A stretch of 64,000 nucleotides of DNA, from assembly GCA_036388855.1 (NCBI GenBank), contig DASVRA010000011.1, positions 1 through 64,000 of the forward strand, in the 5' to 3' direction. Below are positions 1 through 7,509 of this stretch, piece by piece. Source of the stretch: DASVRA01 sp036388855 (GTDB lineage: Bacteria; Pseudomonadota; Alphaproteobacteria; Caulobacterales; Caulobacteraceae). A program made the translations under genes and the position numbers. The notes under the pieces were generated by a model. It did not search any database, was not told the origin of the DNA, and saw only the letters and a list, made by a program, of their open reading frames with translations. Position 1 is the stretch's first letter; each line of letters begins with the position of its first letter.

Positions 1-392
1 AGCCGCACTGCCCCATCCCCGGACCGCCGGCGTAACCCCCGCCGGCCTGCCGCCCGGCTCGCTGGGCCGGGCTCCCCGTTCGACCGCACTCCCGGCGGCA
101 AAGGTGCGGGCCCTGCCCCCTCCCACGCCGGAAGTCGTGAGGGGAGTATGGGGGAGCTGGAAGGGAGGGGGATAAGTTCGGGGTTTTCCCCCTATTTCAC
201 CGCGACCGCGCGGTCAGGTTCGGGTGAGGGTTCAACGGGTTGGCGGTTCGGGAGGCGCCGCGGCGGGGTGAGTTATCAGCCGGATTGGGCGCGTCCGGTC
301 TCCCTCCCCAGCATTAGCTGTACAGCCACGAGCGGGGAACGCGCTGTTCGTCTTCGCCTTGCCTTAGGCGCCGGCGAGAGCGCCGCCGCCAC
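1..392. other. Left-edge stretch without a supported gene
   Basis: I see no convincing gene here. Two rightward frames stay open from the window edge. One stops near position 175 and the other runs on into the antisense of the small gene at 393-569. Neither shows a recognisable domain, and at this base composition open frames arise by chance. The frame ending near 175 could be the last codons of a gene that begins outside the window, but its third-position GC is no higher than the local average. Confidence 0.4.
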
Positions 393-569
393 TCAGCGAT
401 GCTGGCTGGGGTCGTGGGGCTGGGCGGGGGCGGGGCTGTCGCCCTGGCCCTTGGGCTGCTTCATCATCTTCTCGCAGCAGCACTTGCCGTCCTTGCAGCA
501 GTCCATGGCGTAGGCGGCGCCGGAAGTCAGCGCGAGCGCGGCGGCGAGGGCCGTGGCGGCGAGTTTCAT
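393..569 (-). CDS. Small secreted cysteine-rich protein (58 aa)
   Basis: This is a short gene that length cut-offs usually miss. Residues 1-21 form a classic Sec signal peptide: a Lys at position 3, an Ala/Leu core, and a cleavage site after AAYA. The mature part is only about 37 residues. It opens with MDCCKDGKCCCEKMMKQ, so five cysteines fall within nine residues, followed by a Gly/Pro/His-rich tail. The start is supported by AGGAG 8 nt upstream of the ATG and by consistent codon use. The Cys/Met/His content suggests periplasmic metal binding, for example copper or another soft metal, but this is an inference because I do not recognise a named family. It is followed by dgoD-side sequence on the same strand upstream, with no sign of an operon partner. 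Confidence 0.75.
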   Translation of the reverse strand: MKLAATALAAALALTSGAAYAMDCCKDGKCCCEKMMKQPKGQGDSPAPAQPHDPSQHR

Positions 570-637
570 CGGGGGCTCCTAGTATGTGTGGCGAGCTTAG
601 CACGGCGGAGCCTGGGATGCGGGCGGCGCCGAAAAAA

Positions 638-670
638 CCTGGGTTCGGGCTTTCGCCGCGATGAGCGGGT
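638..670 (+). repeat. Degenerate copy of a dispersed palindromic (REP-like) repeat
   Basis: This sequence resembles the repeat units found between rpsO and pnp at 24292-24391. It begins CCTGGGT, contains the TTCGCC loop region and ends GATGAGCGG. About 28 of 33 positions match the reverse complement of the unit at 24292-24325. Such elements are scattered through intergenic regions of many alphaproteobacterial genomes. This copy has lost part of its stem complementarity. Confidence 0.5.
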
Positions 671-713
671 TGGGGTGTTGCGGGGGAGGTAGCGCGCCGG
701 GGCCCGAGGCGTC

Positions 714-1853
714 TCACCACTCAGCAATCGAGCCGTCGGGCCTCCGCCAGACGGGGTTGCGCCAGCGCGGGGCGTCCTTGCTGATCTCGCGCACCGCAGC
801 CTCGTCGATCTCCACGCCCAGGCCGGGGCCCTCGGGGACCGCGACCATGCCCTCGGTGACGGTGAAGACGGAGGGGTCCTTCACATAGGCGGTGAGGTCG
901 TAGCCGACGTTGTAGTGGATGCCGATCGACATCTCCTGCAGCACCACGTTGGGGGTGCAGGCGCCGACCTGGATGCAGGACATGAAGGCGAGGGCGCCGA
1001 GCGGGCAGTGGGGGGCCACCGCCACGTCGTAGGCCTCGGCCATGCTGGCGATCTTGCGCACTTCCGAAATGCCGCCGGCGTGCGACAGGTCGGGCTGGAT
1101 GATGTCGGCGGCGCGGGCCTCGAACACCCGCTTGAAGTCCCAGCGGTGGAACAGCCGTTCGCCGAGCGCAATCGGGATTGAGGTGATACGCGCGATCTCG
1201 GCAATCGCCTCCATGTTCTCCGACAGCAGCGGCTCCTCGATGAATAGCGGCCGGTGCGGCTCCAGCGCCTTGGCAAGCTGCTTGGCCATCGGCTTGTAGA
1301 CCCGGCCGTGGAAGTCGAGGCCGACATCCATGCCCTGGTCCTGGACCGCCGCCACCCGCTCGATCACCGCGTCGACGAACCTGGGGCTCTCAATCCAGCC
1401 CATGTCGGGCGTGGCGTTCATCTTCACCGCGCGGAAGCCCTGGTCGCGGCGGCGGGCGGCGCCCTCGCCGGCCTCCTGCGGACGGTCGCCGCCGATCCAG
1501 GCGTAGACCTCCACGCGGTCGCGCACCTTGCCGCCGAGCAGCTGCCACACCGGCTGGCCGAGCGCGTGGCCCTTCAGATCCCACAGCGCCTGGTCCATCC
1601 CCGAGATCGCCGACATCAGCACCGGACCGCCGCGGTAGAAGCCGCCGCGGTGGAGGATCTGCCAAGCCTCCTCGATGCGGAAGGGATCGGCGCCGATCAG
1701 GCGGTCGCGAACGCTCTCGAAGGCGCCAACCACGGCCTCGGTGTGGCCCTCGAGGCTGGCCTCGCCCCAGCCGACCGCGCCGTCGTCGGTCTCCACCCGC
1801 ACGAACAGCCAGCGCGGCGGCAGCGGGAAGGTCTCGATGCGGGCGATCTTCAT
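714..1853 (-). CDS. dgoD: D-galactonate dehydratase
   Basis: This enzyme dehydrates D-galactonate to 2-keto-3-deoxy-galactonate in the De Ley-Doudoroff pathway of galactose breakdown. It is a 379-residue enolase-superfamily protein, close to the 382 residues of E. coli DgoD, and it resembles that protein along its whole length. The metal ligands are visible in GLDFHGRV, FIEEPLL and LGERLF. The DFH and SHAGGI histidines correspond to the catalytic acid/base residues. The N-terminal cap (MKIARIETFPLPPRWLFVR) and the C-terminal end (RNPVWRRPDGSIAEW) are typical. The ATG at 1853 is chosen because the family starts there, while the longer frame reads into low-complexity sequence. No other dgo genes are adjacent, but an aldose 1-epimerase and galE lie nearby. 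Confidence 0.93.
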   Translation of the reverse strand: MKIARIETFPLPPRWLFVRVETDDGAVGWGEASLEGHTEAVVGAFESVRDRLIGADPFRIEEAWQILHRGGFYRGGPVLMSAISGMDQALWDLKGHALGQPVWQLLGGKVRDRVEVYAWIGGDRPQEAGEGAARRRDQGFRAVKMNATPDMGWIESPRFVDAVIERVAAVQDQGMDVGLDFHGRVYKPMAKQLAKALEPHRPLFIEEPLLSENMEAIAEIARITSIPIALGERLFHRWDFKRVFEARAADIIQPDLSHAGGISEVRKIASMAEAYDVAVAPHCPLGALAFMSCIQVGACTPNVVLQEMSIGIHYNVGYDLTAYVKDPSVFTVTEGMVAVPEGPGLGVEIDEAAVREISKDAPRWRNPVWRRPDGSIAEW

Positions 1854-1963
1854 CGGCGGGTCGGCCTCCGGGGGAACGGGCGGAGCTTTGGAACCAAGGC
1901 GGCGGCGGGGCGTCAAGGCCAGGGATGCGCCAAGGCTGGCGCGGGGGGCAAGCTGGGCCTTAA

Positions 1964-3520
1964 ATGACCACCATGGCGCACGACGCAACCGCTCCGGCGT
2001 GGCTGGAGCCCGGCCGCACCTGCTGGCGCACCGCGCGGGCGGACAGGGCGGCGATGCTGATCGACAACTCGGCCTATTTCGCCGCCGCGCTGGCGGCGGT
2101 GCGCAAGGCGCGCCGCCAGGTGCTGCTGCTGGCCTGGCAGTTCGACCCGCGCACCCAGATGTCGCCGGACGGCGCGCTGGAGCCGGGGCACCCGGACGAG
2201 ATCGGCGTGGTGCTGAACCAGCTGGTCAAGGAGCGGCCGCACCTGGACGTGCGGCTGCTGGTCTGGAAGTCGGCCCTGCCGATCGCGGCTTCGCAGGACT
2301 TCTTCCCCCACCGCGGCCACCGCTGGTTCGAGGGCTCCCCCGTCCACTTCCGTCTCGACGCGGCGATCCCGTTCGGCGCCTGCCACCACCAAAAGGTGCT
2401 GGTGATCGACGACAAGGTGGCCTTCTGCGGCGGCGGCGACATCGCGGTGGACCGTTGGGACAGCCCGCTGCACCTGGACGCCAACCCCCGCCGGCGGATG
2501 CCCAGCGGCGTCGAGCACCCGCCCCGCCACGAGGTGATGATGGTGATGCAGGGCGAGGCCGCCCGCGCGCTCGGCGACCTCGCGCGCGAGCGCTGGTTCG
2601 CCTCCACCGGGGCGGCCGCGCCTCCGCCGCCGGAGGACGTGGAGTCGGACCCCTGGCCCGAGCATGTCGCGCCCGAGTTCGAGGATGTCGAGATCGGCAT
2701 CGCCCGCACCCTGCCGGCCTGGCGCAATCAGCACGAGGTGCGCGAGACCGAGGCACTGCACCTGGAATCGATCCATCGGGCCAAACGGCTGATCTACCTG
2801 GAGAACCAATACGTCACCTCGCCGGTGATCATCGAGGCGCTGGCGCGGCGGCTGGCGGAGGAGGACGGGCCGGAGGTGGTGATCGTCTCAACCGGCACCA
2901 GCCCCAGCTGGTTCGACCAGGCGACCATGGACAAGACCCGCTCGACCATGATCGCCAAGCTGGAGGCCGCCGATCATCGGGGCCGCTTCCGCGCCTACTG
3001 CCCGCTGACCCGTTCGCGCGAAGTGATCATCGTCCACTCCAAGGTGACGATCATCGACGACGAGATGCTGCGCGTGGGCTCCACCAACCTGAACAACCGC
3101 TCCGCCGGCTTCGACAGCGAGCTCGACGTGGCCTTCATCGCCGAAACGGACGCGCACCGGCAGGCGATCGCCCGCTTCCGCGCCCGCGACGTCGCCCACT
3201 TCGTTGGCTACGCCCCCTCGCTGATCGAGGAGCTGACCGCCGAGAAGGGCCTGATCGCCGCCATCGACCAGGGCGAGGCGGTGGGGGAGCCGCGGCTGCT
3301 GCGCCTGCGGCCGCAAAGGCTGGGCCCGCTCGCCACCTTCATCGCCGCCTTCCATCTCGGCGACCCGCTGGACCCGCTCGACGCCTGGCGGCCGTTCCTG
3401 CGCAAGCGGCGGCTGCAAAAGAAGCTGGTCCGGCTGGACAAGAAGTTCTCAGACCCACCGGCTCCGGTCGACCTTGAAATCGACCACAAGCGGAAGGTGG
3501 TCGCTCGCCACTCGCGCTAG
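1964..3520 (+). CDS. Phospholipase D / cardiolipin synthase-like protein
   Basis: A 518-residue phospholipase D superfamily protein with two HKD motifs: HQKVLVID near residue 142 and HSKVTIID near residue 350. The second is followed by GSTNLNNRS. Both halves are needed to make one active site, so the enzyme should be competent for phosphatidyl transfer or phosphodiester hydrolysis. No transmembrane segment or signal peptide is evident, which separates it from classical membrane-anchored ClsA. The start may be the ATG at 1964 or the one at 1973. The 3' end overlaps the convergent EEP-family gene by 72 nt. PLD and EEP genes often travel together in proteobacteria, usually in the same direction, which hints at a shared role in phospholipid metabolism. 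Confidence 0.85.
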   Translation: MTTMAHDATAPAWLEPGRTCWRTARADRAAMLIDNSAYFAAALAAVRKARRQVLLLAWQFDPRTQMSPDGALEPGHPDEIGVVLNQLVKERPHLDVRLLVWKSALPIAASQDFFPHRGHRWFEGSPVHFRLDAAIPFGACHHQKVLVIDDKVAFCGGGDIAVDRWDSPLHLDANPRRRMPSGVEHPPRHEVMMVMQGEAARALGDLARERWFASTGAAAPPPPEDVESDPWPEHVAPEFEDVEIGIARTLPAWRNQHEVRETEALHLESIHRAKRLIYLENQYVTSPVIIEALARRLAEEDGPEVVIVSTGTSPSWFDQATMDKTRSTMIAKLEAADHRGRFRAYCPLTRSREVIIVHSKVTIIDDEMLRVGSTNLNNRSAGFDSELDVAFIAETDAHRQAIARFRARDVAHFVGYAPSLIEELTAEKGLIAAIDQGEAVGEPRLLRLRPQRLGPLATFIAAFHLGDPLDPLDAWRPFLRKRRLQKKLVRLDKKFSDPPAPVDLEIDHKRKVVARHSR

Positions 3521-4198
3521 CGGGCTGTCGGGCACATGGCAGGCCTTCACCTTGACCGAGCGGCTGGCGAACACGTGGTCGATCCGCAGCATCGGCATGC
3601 GCGATGGGAAGGTCCGCAGGGTGCGGCCGCGCTTGCGCACCTCGAGCTGGGCGTCGGCCAGGCGCCCCGCCAGGGTGCGGTAGGCCGCGTGCTGGGAAGT
3701 GGCGTTGAAGTCGCCGACCAGCAGCGCCGGGTCGGTGCAGTCGGGATGGCCCATCCAGTCGGACGTCACCAGCGCCTCCGCCTGGGCCCGCTGCTCGTGC
3801 GGCACCAGGCCCAGGTGGGTGTTGACGATCTGCACCTGCGCGCCCTCGATCTCGGCCGACACCCACAGCGCGCCGCGCGGCTCCAGCCCCCGCACCGAGG
3901 GGGAGGTCGGCAGGGCGCCGGCCTTTCTGAAGGTCAGGGGGGCGGTGGTGAGGATGGCGTCGCCGTACTGCTCCTCGGCAACCTTCAGCGCGGCGTGGAA
4001 GTGGACGTGCATCCCGACTTCGGCGGCGATCGCGTGCGCCTGGTCCACCCCGCCGGTGCGCGCGCGGCCAACGTCCAGCTCCTGCAGCGCCACCACGTCC
4101 GGCTTGGCCGCGGCGATCACTTGGGCGACCCGCGAGACGTCGAGCCGCCCGTCCACGCCCACGCAACGGTGGACGTTGTAGGTCATGATCCGCGCCAT
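3449..4198 (-). CDS. Endonuclease/exonuclease/phosphatase (EEP) family protein
   Basis: A metal-dependent phosphodiesterase or nuclease-fold protein of about 249 residues. The family signature is present: MTYNVHRCVG with the first Asn, VVALQELD with the metal-binding Glu, NTHLGL, LLVGDFNAT with the catalytic Asp and Asn, and RIDHVFAS plus SDHLPLVVDF at the end. The substrate cannot be told from sequence. The start is placed at the second ATG (4198), where the family alignment begins; a start at 4228 would add ten atypical residues. The stop lies inside the 3' end of the convergent phospholipase D gene. Confidence 0.85.
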   Translation of the reverse strand: MARIMTYNVHRCVGVDGRLDVSRVAQVIAAAKPDVVALQELDVGRARTGGVDQAHAIAAEVGMHVHFHAALKVAEEQYGDAILTTAPLTFRKAGALPTSPSVRGLEPRGALWVSAEIEGAQVQIVNTHLGLVPHEQRAQAEALVTSDWMGHPDCTDPALLVGDFNATSQHAAYRTLAGRLADAQLEVRKRGRTLRTFPSRMPMLRIDHVFASRSVKVKACHVPDSPLARVASDHLPLVVDFKVDRSRWV

Positions 4199-4232
4199 CG
4201 GCGGCGTTTTAGCGCCTCCGCGCCGCACGTTT

Positions 4233-5123
4233 CTACAGCCGCCGCGCCTCGAAGCGCGCCGTCATCGAGGCCGCCTCGCCCGGCCGGAGGATGGCGAGCC
4301 CCGCCGCCTCCCACTCCGCCTCCGGCCGATTCAGGGCCGCGTTGGCGTTGGTGACCGGCTCGGCGACGAAGAACCCGCCTTCGGGCGGCGAGTAGACCTG
4401 GAAGCGGGTGGCCTGGGGCGAGGAGATGGTCAGCGCCAGCTTCCGCTCCGGCCACTTGATGTTCGCGGTTCCGGCCCAATCCTCGAAGCCGTTGTCCAGG
4501 TCCTGGGCGCAGATGCGGCGTTGTCCGAGGCCAAACCGCCCCTCGGCGGGAATCCGCTCCAGCGGCATCACCTCCTCGTCGATGGTCCAAACCCACCCGG
4601 CGTCGGCGTCCAGCACCGTCTCCCCGGTGCAGGGGAAATACGGGTGCTGCCCCAGGCCGCAAGGCATCGGCTCGCCGGAGAGGTTGCGGCAGGACAGCGT
4701 GACCGTCAGGCCGTCTTCGTCGAGCGCGAACCGCTGCCGCGCCTCGTAGGCCCAGGGCCAGTCCGCCGGTTCATGCCGGTAGAGGAGCTCGGCCGAGGCG
4801 GGGCCCCGCTCGGTCACTTCCCAGGCCCGGCGCCAGCCGTCGCCGTGGAGCGGGTGGCGCTGCCCGGCCATGTTGGGCGGCAGGCGGACCTCGCGGCCGC
4901 GGAATTGAAAGCGGCCGTCGCGCACGCGGTTGGAGTAGGGGACAAGCGGGAAGCAGCCGGCGTCCAAGACGTCGTCGAGGCCGTCGGGGGCGGGGCGGAG
5001 CAGCGGCTCCACCTTGGCGTCGCGTTCGATGCCGAAGCGCGCCACCGAGCCACCGACCCGCGGCGCCAGCTCCAGGCGCAAGGCACCCGCCGCGAGGCCG
5101 ACCCATGCCGACGTGGCCGCCAT
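4233..5123 (-). CDS. Aldose 1-epimerase
   Basis: A mutarotase-family protein of 296 residues that interconverts alpha and beta anomers of aldoses. Recognisable features are the SNRVRDG element, the HPLHGDGW motif with a catalytic His, GLGQHPYFP with a second His, and FFVAEPVTNANAALN carrying the general-base Glu. The ATG at 5123 has an excellent Shine-Dalgarno sequence (AAGGAGG). A longer reading exists, but its extra 29 codons look non-coding. It lies 34 nt from the EEP gene in the same direction, so the two may be co-transcribed. A near-consensus EcfG-type promoter facing leftwards is present upstream (GGAAC, 16 nt, GGTT). Confidence 0.88.
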   Translation of the reverse strand: MAATSAWVGLAAGALRLELAPRVGGSVARFGIERDAKVEPLLRPAPDGLDDVLDAGCFPLVPYSNRVRDGRFQFRGREVRLPPNMAGQRHPLHGDGWRRAWEVTERGPASAELLYRHEPADWPWAYEARQRFALDEDGLTVTLSCRNLSGEPMPCGLGQHPYFPCTGETVLDADAGWVWTIDEEVMPLERIPAEGRFGLGQRRICAQDLDNGFEDWAGTANIKWPERKLALTISSPQATRFQVYSPPEGGFFVAEPVTNANAALNRPEAEWEAAGLAILRPGEAASMTARFEARRL

Positions 5124-5193
5124 GCCAGCCTCCTTGCCGCGAAAACCCGTAGAACCGGACCCCGGCGGCTTCGTTCCGGCGGCAGGCGAAGCC

Positions 5194-5218
5194 GGAACCG
5201 GCGAAGGCAACGCTCGTT
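5194..5218 (+). promoter_or_regulatory. EcfG (SigT)-type general stress promoter
   Basis: GGAAC at 5194-5198 and CGTT at 5215-5218 are separated by exactly 16 nt. This matches the alphaproteobacterial general-stress sigma factor consensus (GGAAC-N16/17-CGTT). A transcript would start near 5225, just upstream of the GAAAGGAG ribosome site of the hemerythrin gene. Confidence 0.65.
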
Positions 5219-5248
5219 GTCGAACAGCGCCCCTGAAAGGAGCCTGTC

Positions 5249-5758
5249 ATGCCCGCCTCCCAGAAATCCTCCTCCAGTGACAAAACCGCAGCCAAGGGCG
5301 GCGGTACGGACGCCATCGCCCTGCTGAAACAGGACCACCGTGAGGTGGAGGAGCTGTTCTCCAAGTTCGAGGCGACGGGGGGCGAGAAGACCAAGGCCAA
5401 GCTGGCGGCTCAGATCTGTCTGGAGCTGAAGGTCCACACCCAGATCGAGGAGGAGATCTTCTATCCCCGGTCGCGCGAGGAGGAGGTCGAGGGCGACCTG
5501 GTGGACGAGGCGGTGGTGGAGCATCAGGCCGCCAAGCGGCTGATCGCTGAGATCGAGGCCGGGGATCCCGGCGACGAGATGTGGGAGGCCAAGGTCAAGG
5601 TGCTGAAGGAGATGGTCGAGCACCATGTCCAGGAGGAGGAGAAGGAGCTGTTCCCCGAGGCGAAAAAGGCCGGCATGGACATGCAGGCGATCGGCGCGCG
5701 CCTGGCCGAGCGCAAGGCCGAGCTGACGGCCCAGATGAAGGCGCAGGCCCAAGCCTGA
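5249..5758 (+). CDS. Hemerythrin HHE-domain protein
   Basis: A 169-residue protein with a four-helix hemerythrin fold. The diiron ligand pattern is complete: LLKQDHREVEELF (His), VHTQIEEEIFYP (His and Glu), VVEHQAAKRLI (His) and VEHHVQEEEKELFP (His and Glu). The N-terminal 20 residues are Ser/Lys/Gly-rich and probably disordered; the C-terminus is a charged helix. Such proteins bind oxygen, NO or iron and are often part of stress responses. That fits the EcfG-type promoter directly upstream. The AAGGAG ribosome site supports the start. The CinA gene follows after 6 nt, so the two probably form an operon. Confidence 0.88.
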   Translation: MPASQKSSSSDKTAAKGGGTDAIALLKQDHREVEELFSKFEATGGEKTKAKLAAQICLELKVHTQIEEEIFYPRSREEEVEGDLVDEAVVEHQAAKRLIAEIEAGDPGDEMWEAKVKVLKEMVEHHVQEEEKELFPEAKKAGMDMQAIGARLAERKAELTAQMKAQAQA

Positions 5759-5764
5759 CCGGCC

Positions 5765-6289
5765 GTGGCGGAAGCGCTCGAGCCCGCGGTCCCTGGCGAC
5801 ATCGACGAACTGGCGCTGGAGGTGCTGCAGGCCGCCTGCGAAGGGGACCTGAAGCTGGTCACGGCCGAGAGCTGCACCGGCGGGCTGCTGGCTTCCCTGC
5901 TGACCGACTTACCCGGGATGTCGCACGCGTTCGACCGCGGCTTCGTCACCTACACCAACGAGTCCAAGCAGGAGCTGCTGGGCGTGCCGCCACAGCTGCT
6001 GAAGAGCCCCGGCGCAGTCTCGGAACCGGTGGCGCGCGCCATGGCCGAGGGTGCGCTGGCGCGGGCGCAAGGGCAGGTGGCGCTCGCCATCACCGGCTAC
6101 GCGGAGCCGCCGAAGGACGAGCCGGCGCAGGCAGGCGTGGTCCACTTCGGCCTTGCCGCCGAGGGCCTGGCGACCCGCCACCGGCGCGAATGCTTCGGCG
6201 ATGTCGGCCGCGCCGAGGTGCGCATCCGCAGCCTGCGCACCGCGCTGGAGATGCTGCGCGAGGCCTTGGCGGAACGCTCAGCCCGCTGA
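5765..6289 (+). CDS. pncC: CinA-family nicotinamide-nucleotide amidohydrolase
   Basis: A 174-residue stand-alone CinA C-terminal domain protein, the same architecture as PncC, which deamidates NMN to nicotinate mononucleotide in pyridine nucleotide recycling. The signature VTAESCTGGLLASLLTD holds the catalytic Ser, and FVTYTNESKQELLGV supplies the conserved Tyr and Lys. One oddity is the usual ITGxAGP loop, which here reads ITGYAEPPKDE, so the Gly-Pro part is altered. Translation starts with GTG at 5765, 6 nt after the hemerythrin stop. The 3' end overlaps the convergent kdsB gene by 12 nt. Confidence 0.85.
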   Translation: MAEALEPAVPGDIDELALEVLQAACEGDLKLVTAESCTGGLLASLLTDLPGMSHAFDRGFVTYTNESKQELLGVPPQLLKSPGAVSEPVARAMAEGALARAQGQVALAITGYAEPPKDEPAQAGVVHFGLAAEGLATRHRRECFGDVGRAEVRIRSLRTALEMLREALAERSAR

Positions 6290-7012
6290 GGCGGCGCGGC
6301 GGGCGGCTTCCAAATCGGCAGGCGTGTCCACTGAAATCGGCGCTTCGTCGGCCACGACGGCGCGGATGGTCATCCCCAGCTCCAGCGCCCGCAGCTGCTC
6401 CAGCTTCTCGCGCCGCTCCAGGGGTGAGGGCCGCGCCGCGGTGAACCGCTCCAGCGCCTCGCGCCGGTAGCCGTAGATGCCGATGTGCCGCCACACCCGC
6501 CCTTCGCCGTGGAGGGTGGAGCGGGTAAAATACAGCGCCCGCCCCGAGCGCCCGTCCGCCGCCACCGCCAGCACCGCCTTGACCACGTCGGGGTTCGCTC
6601 GGTCAGCGGCGGAGGCCTCGGGAGCGACGACCGTGGCGATGTCACAGGCACCTCCCTCCAGCAGGACCGCGCAGGCGCGCACCACCTCCGGATCGACGAA
6701 GGGCATGTCGCCCTGGAGGTTGATTACCAGGTCGTGCCGTCGCTCGGGGTCCAGTCGCGCCAGGGCCGCCAGGATGCGGTCGGATCCGGAAGGCAGGTCC
6801 GGATCGGTGAGCACCGCCACGCCGCCCGCCTCGCGCACCCGTTCGGCTATTCCGGGATCACCCGCCGCCACGGCGACAGGACCGATCCCCGCCGCCTCGG
6901 CCTGGCGCAGCACCCGGACGATCATCGGAACGCCGCCGATCTCGGCCAGCGGCTTGCCCGGCAGCCGCGTGGCCGCCAGCCGGGCGGGGATCAGGATGAT
7001 GGGATTGGCCAC
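6278..7012 (-). CDS. kdsB: 3-deoxy-manno-octulosonate cytidylyltransferase
   Basis: This enzyme activates KDO with CTP to give CMP-KDO for the lipopolysaccharide inner core, in the cytoplasm. It is 244 residues long, which matches the family. The nucleotide-binding start IILIPARLAATRLPGKPLA, the LPSGSDRI and NLQGDMPF metal and sugar motifs, and ALYFTRS are all present. The best start is a GTG at 7012, because the protein then begins as the family does; its ribosome site is weak. It lies 25 nt downstream of the 7038-7436 gene, so the two are probably co-transcribed. Confidence 0.9.
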   Translation of the reverse strand: MANPIILIPARLAATRLPGKPLAEIGGVPMIVRVLRQAEAAGIGPVAVAAGDPGIAERVREAGGVAVLTDPDLPSGSDRILAALARLDPERRHDLVINLQGDMPFVDPEVVRACAVLLEGGACDIATVVAPEASAADRANPDVVKAVLAVAADGRSGRALYFTRSTLHGEGRVWRHIGIYGYRREALERFTAARPSPLERREKLEQLRALELGMTIRAVVADEAPISVDTPADLEAARRAASAG

Positions 7013-7037
7013 GCCCGCGGCGTCCGGCCCCGGCTTA

Positions 7038-7436
7038 TTACGCGCCGCCCTCGCCGCCCGCTTCCGGCGCATCGTCGGCGCCGCCGGTTTCCGGAGCGTC
7101 TTCGGCGCCGCCCTTTTTGCCGCCGCCCCCGGTCTTGGGCCGCAGCCGGCGGGCGAGCTTACGGAACTCCTCGGTCTGCTGCTCCTTGGGCGGCAGCCGC
7201 AGGGTGATGCTGGCGCCCTCCAGGCGCACGTCCAGCGGCGTGCCGGCCTTGACGAAAGCGCCGACCGCCCGGCGCAGCACCTTCTGCGCCTTGTCGGCCG
7301 AGGCATAGGCGTAGGTGCGCGTGGCGCCGGTCTCCGACGCAGCGCCGCCGGATCGCCGGGCTCCGCCGCCCTTGCCCTCGCCCTTCTGTTTCCCGGCCCT
7401 GGCGCCCTTGCCGCCGCCGCTCGAGGTGTCGCTCAT
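7038..7436 (-). CDS. Uncharacterised basic/Gly-rich protein upstream of kdsB
   Basis: I do not recognise this 132-residue protein. The first 35 residues are Gly/Lys/Arg-rich and likely disordered. A compact central part (about residues 38-100) contains RTYAYASADKAQKVLRRAV and DVRLEGASITLRLPPKEQQ and looks like a small alpha/beta domain. The tail is Gly/Glu/Ala-rich. Codon use and the 25-nt spacing to kdsB support a real gene. A role linked to kdsB cannot be inferred from sequence. Confidence 0.65.
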   Translation of the reverse strand: MSDTSSGGGKGARAGKQKGEGKGGGARRSGGAASETGATRTYAYASADKAQKVLRRAVGAFVKAGTPLDVRLEGASITLRLPPKEQQTEEFRKLARRLRPKTGGGGKKGGAEDAPETGGADDAPEAGGEGGA

Positions 7437-7509
7437 CTGATATCTCCGGGGCGGCGCCCGCCGCCAATCGCGCGCGCTTTAGGGGAGCGGCGGGAAGGCG
7501 GCAAGGCGC

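Noticed and set aside
148..513. A 121-codon rightward reading frame near the left edge
   Set aside because: It is low-complexity, has no recognisable domain and is antisense to the better supported Cys-rich small gene.
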